DNA from: Angelakisella sp.
GTDB taxonomy: Bacteria > Bacillota > Clostridia > Oscillospirales > Ruminococcaceae
Direction: 5' to 3'
Assembly: GCA_020024515.1 (NCBI GenBank)
Contig: JAHHTR010000130.1
Location: 1-5,916, forward strand
Length of the DNA stretch: 5,916 nt
The notes beneath the pieces were generated by a model that was not told where the DNA came from, ran no database searches, and was given only the letters and a program-made list of their open reading frames with translations. The translations under genes were made by a program, and so were the position numbers. This document shows positions 1 through 4,899 of this stretch, in pieces (positions within the stretch are counted from its first letter, which is position 1; the number at the start of each line of letters is the position of its first letter).

Positions 1-103
1 ATGCATTCATATTCGGTGTGTTTATCTGTGGATCGTTATAGCCTATTGATTGAGCTCCCCATTGGTCAGCAAAAATATATAATAAGTTTTTTTTAATCTT
101 AAT
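1..103 (-). CDS. Type I sulfatase, N-terminal fragment with an apparent ATT start (cut by window edge)
   Basis: The minus strand from 103 down to 1 reads, in one open frame, a 34-residue N terminus containing NLLYIFADQW at residues 6-15, then a TPN triplet at 29-31. This is the usual opening of type I (formylglycine-dependent) sulfatases: a beta strand ending in Asp-Gln, where D13 and Q14 are the expected first calcium ligands, followed by the conserved TPN before the active site. Family members hydrolyse sulfate esters, often on glycans; the substrate cannot be told here. The catalytic Cys/Ser-x-Pro-x-Arg motif lies outside the window. The frame has a TAA upstream at about 121-123 and no ATG, GTG or TTG until codon 32, inside the conserved region. 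The best-placed start is ATT at 101-103, 8 nt from an AGGAGG; ATT at 104-106 is 5 nt away. The gene is 31 bp downstream of the YesU-like gene and probably shares its transcript. The family call is strong for so short a piece; the start is inferred. Confidence 0.8.
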   Translation of the reverse strand, partial: MKIKKNLLYIFADQWGAQSIGYNDPQINTPNMNA

Positions 104-111
104 AATAGTAT

Positions 112-117
112 CCTCCT
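112..117 (-). promoter_or_regulatory. Strong ribosome binding site for the sulfatase
   Basis: The minus strand reads AAAAGGAGGA across 120-111, with a perfect AGGAGG core at 117-112. It lies in the gap after the YesU-like stop codon and only suits the sulfatase frame. It places initiation at one of two adjacent ATT codons (106-104 or 103-101), as no standard start codon is in range in that frame. This site is the main reason to think the ATT-started gene is translated. Confidence 0.8.
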
Positions 118-134
118 TTTAATTATTGCAGTTA

Positions 135-797
135 TTAAATTTCATAAACCTTAAAATTGGCATATTCACATATAGCAGGTGCCATTTGTCTAAATCCGAT
201 TTTTCCACCTTTCAATATTTCGCCGAATGCAGTACCATTATCTATATAGTCAATAACTTTTAAGTCATTTATATAAAATACTATATGTCCGTCTTTAACA
301 CTTAAAGATAAATGATAAGGACTTTGGCAATCTTCAACATTTGGGATAGGGTCGCCTCCCGATGCAAGTTTGTGACCACCGTTACTTTTACGTAATTGGC
401 AAATATGAAAAGCACGTTCTTCTGGAAAATTTCTTCTGAAATATGATAAATGATAAAGATTAATATCGCCATGCAAGTAGCAGTTGTATTCACCTGTTCT
501 TTCTTTTAATTCAGGTAAAAATATATCTCCATTATCTTTATTTTTTGCGGCAAACATCATCATACAAAGAGCCGGTTCATATATTGGGTAAAAATCCCAT
601 TCCATTCTTATACCATCTTTAAATTCAATAGGACACCAAAAAACATAGTTTGCAAGTTGTCCGTATTCTTCTTTTGATAAAACATTTTTTAATCTCAATC
701 TGTTGTTTTCAAAAGTAATATATGCTTTACCCTCTAATATAAAGTCTTTTACATCATCGGCAGTTGCCAGTGGATTTGAATAAATAAGTTTTTCCAT
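135..797 (-). CDS. yesU: YesU-family protein (DUF1961), probable carbohydrate-processing or -binding jelly-roll protein
   Basis: The 220-residue protein matches B. subtilis YesU in length and along its whole sequence as I recall it. Shared landmarks are an N-terminal NPL-x-(4)-DVKDF segment (8-19), VFWCP (52-56), WDFYPI-x-EPALCMMMFAA (67-84), ERTGEY (99-104), HGDIN (109-113), LSYFRR (117-122), ERAFHICQLRKS (127-138), SPYHL (159-163) and GKIGFRQMAP (198-207). There is no signal peptide or membrane segment, so it is expected in the cytoplasm. The family has a galectin/concanavalin-like beta-sandwich fold. B. subtilis yesU sits in the rhamnogalacturonan cluster, but the biochemical role is not established to my knowledge. 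The conserved Trp, His, Asp and Arg residues would suit a sugar-binding or lyase/hydrolase groove (inference). The start is ATG at 797-795 with GAAAGG at 813-808, 10 nt upstream. It is first in a leftward unit with the sulfatase. The family call is firm; activity is unknown. Confidence 0.93.
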   Translation of the reverse strand: MEKLIYSNPLATADDVKDFILEGKAYITFENNRLRLKNVLSKEEYGQLANYVFWCPIEFKDGIRMEWDFYPIYEPALCMMMFAAKNKDNGDIFLPELKERTGEYNCYLHGDINLYHLSYFRRNFPEERAFHICQLRKSNGGHKLASGGDPIPNVEDCQSPYHLSLSVKDGHIVFYINDLKVIDYIDNGTAFGEILKGGKIGFRQMAPAICEYANFKVYEI

Positions 798-857
798 AAT
801 TTATTGACCTTTCTTTAATGATAGTTTGTATTCAGACTTAAATTATGATTTTACTTG

Positions 858-886
858 ATTATATCATAGCCTATAAATACTTGCAA
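858..886 (-). promoter_or_regulatory. Sigma-A-type promoter for the yesU-sulfatase unit
   Basis: On the minus strand the -35 hexamer TTGCAA (886-881, 4 of 6 consensus) is 17 nt from a perfect -10 TATAAT (863-858). The -10 is preceded by TGA, giving an extended TGn -10. Transcription should start near 851, leaving a leader of roughly 54 nt before the yesU ATG. It is the best promoter match in the window and should be fairly strong without help, which suits control by a repressor at the overlapping inverted repeat as well as by an activator. Confidence 0.75.
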
Positions 887-904
887 ATATATGTACAAGT
901 ATTT
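875..904. promoter_or_regulatory. Inverted repeat over the leftward -35: candidate operator
   Basis: The 9-bp arms AAATACTTG (875-883) and CAAGTATTT (896-904) are perfect reverse complements separated by 12 bp. The pair covers the -35 hexamer of the leftward promoter (881-886). Arm centres are 21 bp apart, two helical turns, as expected for a dimeric regulator on one face of DNA. A protein bound here would block the leftward promoter; activation of the rightward one is less likely given the distance. The regulator is not identified. Confidence 0.45.
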
Positions 905-1097
905 TATATGCAAAATTAAATATAATTGGTATGCAAATTTTTAAAAACTAAAATAATAACCAAAAATCAGCTTTTATTTATATATAATTTGACCAAAATA
1001 ATATATTTTTTAAAAAATGGCATATATTTTTTAAAATTGTGCATATACAAAACCTTGAAAAAATGCTATTATAATGTCGAAATAAAATTATGTATGC
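905..1097. repeat. Five TATGC/GCATA words pointing toward both divergent promoters
   Basis: TATGC occurs on the plus strand at 907-911, 930-934 and 1093-1097, and as its complement GCATA at 1020-1024 and 1041-1045. The 7-mer GCATATA is exactly repeated 21 bp apart (1020-1026 and 1041-1047), and its complement TATATGC is at 905-911. The 1020/1041 pair lies just upstream of the rightward -10, the proximal copy where a -35 would be. The 907/930 pair, 23 bp apart, lies upstream of the leftward promoter in the opposite orientation. Direct repeats about 21 bp apart with the proximal one over the -35 are typical of AraC-family activator sites. Assigning them to the regulator at 4900 is inference. 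Confidence 0.4.
1046..1075 (+). promoter_or_regulatory. Candidate activator-dependent promoter of the transport operon
   Basis: A perfect -10 TATAAT is at 1070-1075. No good -35 lies at normal distance: the best, TACAAA at 1046-1051 with an 18-nt spacer, matches 3 of 6 positions. A TTGAAA at 1055-1060 is only 9 nt away and cannot serve. There is no extended TGn. A good -10 with a weak -35, next to two direct repeats (GCATATA at 1020 and 1041), is what an activator-dependent promoter looks like. Transcription would start near 1082, giving a leader of about 78 nt. Confidence 0.5.
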
Positions 1098-1115
1098 AAA
1101 AATTGAGAAGCTGAT

Positions 1116-1129
1116 TTTGTGTACACAAA
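1116..1129. repeat. Perfect 14-bp palindrome in the operon leader
   Basis: TTTGTGTACACAAA is a perfect palindrome without a central spacer, about 35-48 nt downstream of the predicted rightward transcription start and 17 bp upstream of the lplB Shine-Dalgarno. A continuous palindrome folds poorly as RNA, so a DNA-binding dimer site is more likely than a hairpin. Its right half continues into a sequence found again, inverted, at 3076-3092. Function is unknown. Confidence 0.5.
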
Positions 1130-1145
1130 TTAGTATAAAAATATT

Positions 1146-1153
1146 GAGAGGTG
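1146..1153 (+). promoter_or_regulatory. Ribosome binding site that decides the lplB start
   Basis: GAGAGGTG at 1146-1153 is the only Shine-Dalgarno near the gene. It ends 6 nt before the in-frame TTG at 1160, good spacing. The longer alternative, GTG at 1151-1153, lies inside this site and would have no ribosome binding site of its own. The TTG start is therefore preferred. Confidence 0.65.
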
Positions 1154-1159
1154 TTATTA

Positions 1160-2134
1160 TTGTTACTTAAAAAGAAAAAAGAGCAAATTAATTCAGCGTC
1201 AGTAACATTAGCAGACAAAAAATCATTCAAAAGAAGATTTATGATTGCATTTAATAGAGACAAAGAATTATATTTGATGTGTTTGTTACCATTAATCTTC
1301 GTTTTTATATTTGATTATGGTCCAATGTACGGTATCCAAATTGCATTTAAAAGATTTTCAGGTGCAAAGGGTATTTGGGGAAGTCCATGGGTTGGGTTTG
1401 AACATTTTATAAGGTTTTTGGAAGCTCCGCAATTTTGGGATATTCTGAAAAATACATTATATCTAAGTATATATTCACTTATAGCAGGTTTTCCATTCCC
1501 TATTATACTGGCACTACTTGTAAACCAAGTACGTAATCAAAAATTTAAAAAGACAGTTCAAATGATGACTTATGCCCCACACTTTATTTCAATTGTTGTA
1601 TTATGTGGTATGATATCTGTATTTTTGCACCCATCAACAGGTATTGTAAATAATGTGCTTAAATCTTTCGGTTTTGAACCTATATTCTTCCTAGCAAAAC
1701 CTGAAATGTTTGCTGATATCTATGTTTGGTCTGATATTTGGCAGAATACAGGTTGGGGTATGATTATTTATTTGGCAGCGCTTTCTTCAATCAGTCCTGA
1801 TTTATACGAAGCTGCAAAAATAGATGGTGCATCGAGACTTAAAACAATATGGTACATAGAGTTACCATCAATTCTACCAACAATCGTTACTCTGTTTATT
1901 ATGCGTACAGGTAAATTTATGAGCCTTGGTTTTCAAAAAGCATTCTTACTACAAAACTCACTTAACATTGAATCCAGCGAAATCATAGCAACTTATGTTT
2001 ATAAGATAGGTCTATTAAATGGACAATTTAGTTACTCAGCAGCTATAGGTCTATTTAATACTATTATCAACGTAATACTTGTTTTATCAGTAAATCAAAT
2101 ATCTAAAAAACTAAGTGGCAGTGGCTTATGGTAG
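1160..2134 (+). CDS. lplB: ABC sugar importer permease, LplB/YteP type
   Basis: This is one of the two membrane subunits of a family-1 carbohydrate ABC importer, moving an oligosaccharide from the lipoprotein binding protein into the cytoplasm. From the TTG start it has 324 residues, usual for LplB (COG4209). It shows a Lys-rich cytoplasmic N terminus, a first membrane segment at about 38-53 ending in the family hallmark YGPMYG (53-58), about six hydrophobic segments, and the EAA coupling loop EAAKIDGAS starting at residue 217, which contacts the ATPase. The C terminus (ISKKLSGSGLW) is typical of the family. The LplC-like gene follows after 15 bp and belongs to the same operon. The start could be GTG at 1151 (327 residues), but that codon overlaps the ribosome binding site. 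Family assignment is secure; transported sugar unknown, with complex plant or sulfated glycan fragments most plausible from context. Confidence 0.95.
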   Translation: MLLKKKKEQINSASVTLADKKSFKRRFMIAFNRDKELYLMCLLPLIFVFIFDYGPMYGIQIAFKRFSGAKGIWGSPWVGFEHFIRFLEAPQFWDILKNTLYLSIYSLIAGFPFPIILALLVNQVRNQKFKKTVQMMTYAPHFISIVVLCGMISVFLHPSTGIVNNVLKSFGFEPIFFLAKPEMFADIYVWSDIWQNTGWGMIIYLAALSSISPDLYEAAKIDGASRLKTIWYIELPSILPTIVTLFIMRTGKFMSLGFQKAFLLQNSLNIESSEIIATYVYKIGLLNGQFSYSAAIGLFNTIINVILVLSVNQISKKLSGSGLW

Positions 2135-2149
2135 GAAAGGAGTAAATAA

Positions 2150-3070
2150 ATGACTTTAATTAAAAAATCGCCAACAGCTATTAAAAATACAAAAGAAGAT
2201 ACAATTTTTAATATTATTACAACAATTTTACTTTGTATTGTGTTACTAATAGTTGCTTATCCAATATATTTTGTAATAATTGCATCAATTTCAGATCCAT
2301 ATATGGTTCTTAGCGGTGATGTAACATTTTATCCACGTGGTATTACTCTTGATTCTTATAAAGAGATATTTAAAAACAGCCAAATTTGGACAGGTTACAA
2401 GAACTCAATGATATATACATTTTTTGGTACAATATTAAATGTATCACTTACAATGTTAATCGCATTCCCTTTATCAAGAAATTATTTCTCAGGCAGAAAG
2501 TTCATAACAGGTATTTTGCTTGTAACTATGTATTTTACAGGTGGTATGATACCAACATATTTATTAATACAATCATTAAACCTATATAATACTTTTTGGG
2601 TTATGATATTCTTAGGTGCGGTTAGTGCGTATAATGTAATTATCGCAAGAACTTTCCTAGAAGCAAATATCCCACTTGAACTTGAAGAAGCAACAGCAAT
2701 AGACGGTTGTTCAAAACTACAATTTTTCTTTAGATTTGTTCTTCCACTTTCAAAATCAGTAATCGCTGTACTTGTTCTTTACTATGCTATTGCTCACTGG
2801 AATGACTATATGCGTGGTCTAATATATCTACAAGACGAAGAACGTTACCCACTACAACTTATAATTCGTGGTATTTTGCTTGAAACACAAGTGCAAAATA
2901 TGGATAATGCGACAGCAGAAGAACTTGCAGATATGTTCCAAAGAACAAAACTTGCAGAAGCAATGAAATATGGTATAATTATTATTTCAACAGTACCTAC
3001 ACTTATTATCTATCCGTTTATACAAAAACACTTTGTTAAAGGTGTAATGATAGGTTCAGTAAAAGGTTAA
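2150..3070 (+). CDS. ABC sugar importer permease, LplC/YtcP type
   Basis: This is the second permease of the importer, 306 residues (COG0395-like). It shows a first membrane segment at about 22-44, five further hydrophobic stretches, and an EAA loop LEEATAIDGCSKLQFFFRF with E180, A181 and D185-G186. In this family the second EAA residue is usually A followed by A; here it is E-A-T, common in YtcP-like proteins. The C terminus YPFIQKHFVKGVMIGSVKG is diagnostic of the LplC/YtcP subfamily. An insertion before the last helix (about 240-270, rich in Glu and Met) is also usual there. The ATG at 2150 has AAAGGAG at 2136-2142 with 7-nt spacing, and the gene starts 15 bp after the first permease stop, so the two are probably translated together at matched levels. 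It should form a heterodimer with the first permease. B. subtilis has several paralogues, so lplC or ytcP cannot be chosen from sequence alone. Confidence 0.95.
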   Translation: MTLIKKSPTAIKNTKEDTIFNIITTILLCIVLLIVAYPIYFVIIASISDPYMVLSGDVTFYPRGITLDSYKEIFKNSQIWTGYKNSMIYTFFGTILNVSLTMLIAFPLSRNYFSGRKFITGILLVTMYFTGGMIPTYLLIQSLNLYNTFWVMIFLGAVSAYNVIIARTFLEANIPLELEEATAIDGCSKLQFFFRFVLPLSKSVIAVLVLYYAIAHWNDYMRGLIYLQDEERYPLQLIIRGILLETQVQNMDNATAEELADMFQRTKLAEAMKYGIIIISTVPTLIIYPFIQKHFVKGVMIGSVKG

Positions 3071-3074
3071 TATT

Positions 3075-3097
3075 ATTTACACTAATTTGTGTTAAAT
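3075..3097 (+). repeat. Imperfect inverted repeat in the permease to binding-protein gap
   Basis: ATTTACAC (3075-3082) and GTGTTAAAT (3089-3097) can pair with one bulged base around a 6-nt loop. The stem is AT-rich and is not followed by a T run, so it is not an intrinsic terminator. It could protect or define an mRNA end, allowing different levels of permease and binding protein, or be a protein site. Its lower strand repeats the leader sequence at 1123-1139. Confidence 0.35.
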
Positions 3098-3116
3098 ATG
3101 TTATAAAAAATAAAAA

Positions 3117-3121
3117 AGGAG
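3117..3121 (+). promoter_or_regulatory. Ribosome binding site of the solute-binding protein, long spacing
   Basis: AAAAAAGGAGAG places AGGAG at 3117-3121, 13 nt from the ATG at 3135; counted from the GAGAG end the gap is about 11 nt. This is longer than for the neighbouring genes (7 nt for the second permease). No other in-frame start fits, because the ATG directly begins an excellent lipoprotein signal peptide. Confidence 0.6.
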
Positions 3122-3134
3122 AGTATTAACGAAA

Positions 3135-4721
3135 ATGAAAAAGATTCTAGCAGTACTTTTAGCAACAGCTATGTTGGCTACGTCTTTTGTTGGCTGTGGT
3201 TCAAAAACAGAGCCAACTGAAACAGCAGATGGAAAAGCAAAAGTAAAAATTATAGGTGTTCGTGGAGAGGGTTTTACACCATTTAAAGATGTAGAGTCTC
3301 TAAAAGAAATCGAAGCAAAATCAAACTTGGAAATTGATTGGACAGATTGGTCACAAGTTGTTCAAAAAGAAAAGCTTAACTTAACATTAAATAGTGGACA
3401 GCTTCCAGATGCTTTTTATGGTGCATGGAGTGTTTTGACGACTAATGACCTTATAAAACATGGCAGTGATGGTCTGTTTTTAGATTTAACACCATATATT
3501 AATGCAGATATAATGCCTAATTTCACAAAAATTTTAGATGAAGTGCCAGGTCTACGTAAAGCTATTACATCTTCATCAGGTGAAATATGGGGATTACCCA
3601 TACTTGATATGCTGGATTTACCGACAACAAATGATACACTTGTAATAAATACAGAGTGGCTTGCAAAAGTTGGTAAAGAAATGCCAACAACTATTGATGA
3701 GCTTTATGATGTTCTAAAAGCATTCAAAGCAGCAGGCGACCTAAACGGTAATGGTAAAGCAGATGAAGTTCCGCTTACTTTTAAATATAATGACGGTAAT
3801 ATGGGTATGTTTAGTTTGATGGGATTTACGGGTATGGTAATGAACAATAAACATGAGAGACTTGCAAAAAAAGATGGTAAAGTAATATTTGTGCCTGAAA
3901 CAAATGAGTACAAAGAATATTTGAAATATTTGAATAAACTATACTCAGAAGATTTGCTTGATATAGAAGCCTTTACAATGAATACTGCGGCGTATAACGC
4001 TAAAACACAAACTCCTGAACCGGTAGCAGGTGTTATATCAGCTTATGCAGCTGAACATATTAATAGACAAATAGCAGGATTTGATACTACAAAACCTGGT
4101 GTTTACCAATATGTAGCACCATTAAAAGGTAAAGATGGTGTTGAGCCTGTATGGATACCAAGACAAAATCCATTAAATGGTAATATCGGTTTTATTGTTA
4201 GCGCAAAAACAAAACATGCCGAAGAACTATGCCGTTGGATTGATATGCAATATGATCCGATAACAAGTCTACAAGCCAGACGTGGTAAAATTGGTCTTCA
4301 CATTAAAGATGAAGGCAATAACAAATTCTCTACAATCAAAAAATCTGATGGTAAGAATTTTTCATTTGAAGAAAAATCTGCCTTTGTACCTATTAAACAT
4401 GGTGTAGCATTTATCACTCCGGGTCAATTTGAATTTGTTGACAAAATAAAAAGTGTACAAAATAAAGTTGCAGCCAATGAAGTGTATGGTCCATATCTTG
4501 CAAAAGAGTACCATGATATTTCTATAATGAAAACACTTGAAGAATCAGAAGAACTATCATACATCACACCTGATCTGCATACATACGTGGATCAAATGAC
4601 AGCAGAGTTTATAACAAAAGGTAATATAGATGCACAATGGGATAACTATCTAAAACAACTTAAAAAATTAAAGAGTGAAAGATATGTTGAAATTTACCAA
4701 GGCATAGCAGATCGTGGTTAA
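3135..4721 (+). CDS. Lipoprotein extracellular sugar-binding protein of the ABC importer, LplA/YtcQ type
   Basis: This is the membrane-anchored substrate receptor of the importer, 528 residues, near the usual 490-550. A type II signal peptide occupies 1-20 (MKK, hydrophobic core, then FVGC) with lipidated Cys at 21; Phe at the -3 position is slightly unusual. A Ser/Thr/Glu-rich linker follows, then a family-1 solute-binding domain with WTDWSQ, LNSGQLPDAFYG and SGEIWGLPILDM segments typical of LplA. Residues 202-213, DLNGNGKADEVP, form an EF-hand-like loop; in related alginate-type binding proteins such a D-x-N-x-N-x-x-x-D-E loop binds calcium, so structural calcium is expected here. Many exposed aromatics (W, Y) suit an oligosaccharide. 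It is third in the operon, 64 bp after the second permease, and ends 31 bp before a terminator. Substrate unknown. The symbol lplA is avoided because it is also used for lipoate ligase and orthology among paralogues is unclear. Confidence 0.94.
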   Translation: MKKILAVLLATAMLATSFVGCGSKTEPTETADGKAKVKIIGVRGEGFTPFKDVESLKEIEAKSNLEIDWTDWSQVVQKEKLNLTLNSGQLPDAFYGAWSVLTTNDLIKHGSDGLFLDLTPYINADIMPNFTKILDEVPGLRKAITSSSGEIWGLPILDMLDLPTTNDTLVINTEWLAKVGKEMPTTIDELYDVLKAFKAAGDLNGNGKADEVPLTFKYNDGNMGMFSLMGFTGMVMNNKHERLAKKDGKVIFVPETNEYKEYLKYLNKLYSEDLLDIEAFTMNTAAYNAKTQTPEPVAGVISAYAAEHINRQIAGFDTTKPGVYQYVAPLKGKDGVEPVWIPRQNPLNGNIGFIVSAKTKHAEELCRWIDMQYDPITSLQARRGKIGLHIKDEGNNKFSTIKKSDGKNFSFEEKSAFVPIKHGVAFITPGQFEFVDKIKSVQNKVAANEVYGPYLAKEYHDISIMKTLEESEELSYITPDLHTYVDQMTAEFITKGNIDAQWDNYLKQLKKLKSERYVEIYQGIADRG

Positions 4722-4752
4722 TAAAACTGAATAACAAATATAATGTATAGGG

Positions 4753-4797
4753 ACTGGTGTCCATATCGGTCAAATGATATGAACACCGGTTTTCTTT
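4753..4797 (+). terminator. Intrinsic terminator of the transport operon
   Basis: A 15-bp stem pairs ACTGGTGTCCATATC (4753-4767) with GATATGAACACCGGT (4776-4790) around an 8-nt loop. It has one G-U pair and one C-A mismatch and is followed by TTTTCTTT. It begins 31 bp after the binding-protein stop codon, ends the operon, and separates it from the regulator gene. Confidence 0.9.
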
Positions 4798-4833
4798 ATA
4801 TGTCTATTTCCAAATTTTAAAAGTAATATTATA

Positions 4834-4862
4834 TTGAATACAAATATAATTTTTGTTAAAAT
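4834..4862 (+). promoter_or_regulatory. Candidate sigma-A promoter of the regulator gene
   Basis: TTGAAT at 4834-4839 (4 of 6 to the -35 consensus) and TAAAAT at 4857-4862 (5 of 6 to the -10) are 17 nt apart, giving a start near 4869 and a leader of about 30 nt. It lies after the operon terminator, so the regulator can be made at a basal level when the transporter is off. The area is so AT-rich that other -10-like boxes exist, for example TATTAT at 4877-4882, which would be too close to the gene. Confidence 0.5.
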
Positions 4863-4899
4863 AGGAATATTATATTTATTATACGTGAAAGGGAACAAT

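Larger units (their letters stand above)
798..1159. other. Divergent intergenic regulatory region
   Basis: This 362-bp stretch separates the leftward yesU-sulfatase unit from the rightward transport operon. It is extremely AT-rich and I find no credible gene in it. Its contents, listed separately, are a leftward promoter, an inverted repeat over that promoter, TATGC/GCATA repeats, a rightward -10 element, a leader palindrome and the lplB ribosome binding site. The part between about 940 and 1010 is mostly A/T tracts with no motif I can name; it could be intrinsically bent or an UP-like element. No CcpA-type cre site is visible, and the only CG dinucleotide I noticed in the rightward-promoter part (about 1000-1150) is at 1078-1079. 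Confidence 0.8.

Noticed and set aside
302..493. 63-codon minus-strand frame inside yesU
   Set aside because: It is an out-of-frame shadow of the well-conserved YesU coding sequence. The same applies to frames at 2386-2589, 3416-3601 and 3704-3913 in the transport genes.
1055..1075. TTGAAA (1055-1060) as -35 for TATAAT (1070-1075)
   Set aside because: The spacer is only 9 nt, too short for sigma-A RNA polymerase; no -10 fits TTGAAA at 16-18 nt either.
926..1114. 62-codon open frame on the plus strand in the intergenic region
   Set aside because: It consists of Lys, Ile, Leu, Tyr and Phe codons expected from AT-rich DNA, has no ribosome binding site, and overlaps the rightward promoter.
1069..1263. 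64-codon open frame on the minus strand over the lplB start
   Set aside because: It is antisense to the start of the permease, has low-complexity composition and no recognisable domain.
3071..3134. Terminator or second promoter between lplC and lplA
   Set aside because: The weak hairpin lacks a T run, and I see no -35/-10 pair with proper spacing; read-through from the operon promoter is the simpler view.
4734..4850. Direct repeat ACAAATATAAT at 4734-4744 and 4840-4850
   Set aside because: Eleven bases, almost all A/T, in very AT-rich intergenic DNA; chance is a sufficient explanation, and the two copies have no shared position relative to a promoter.
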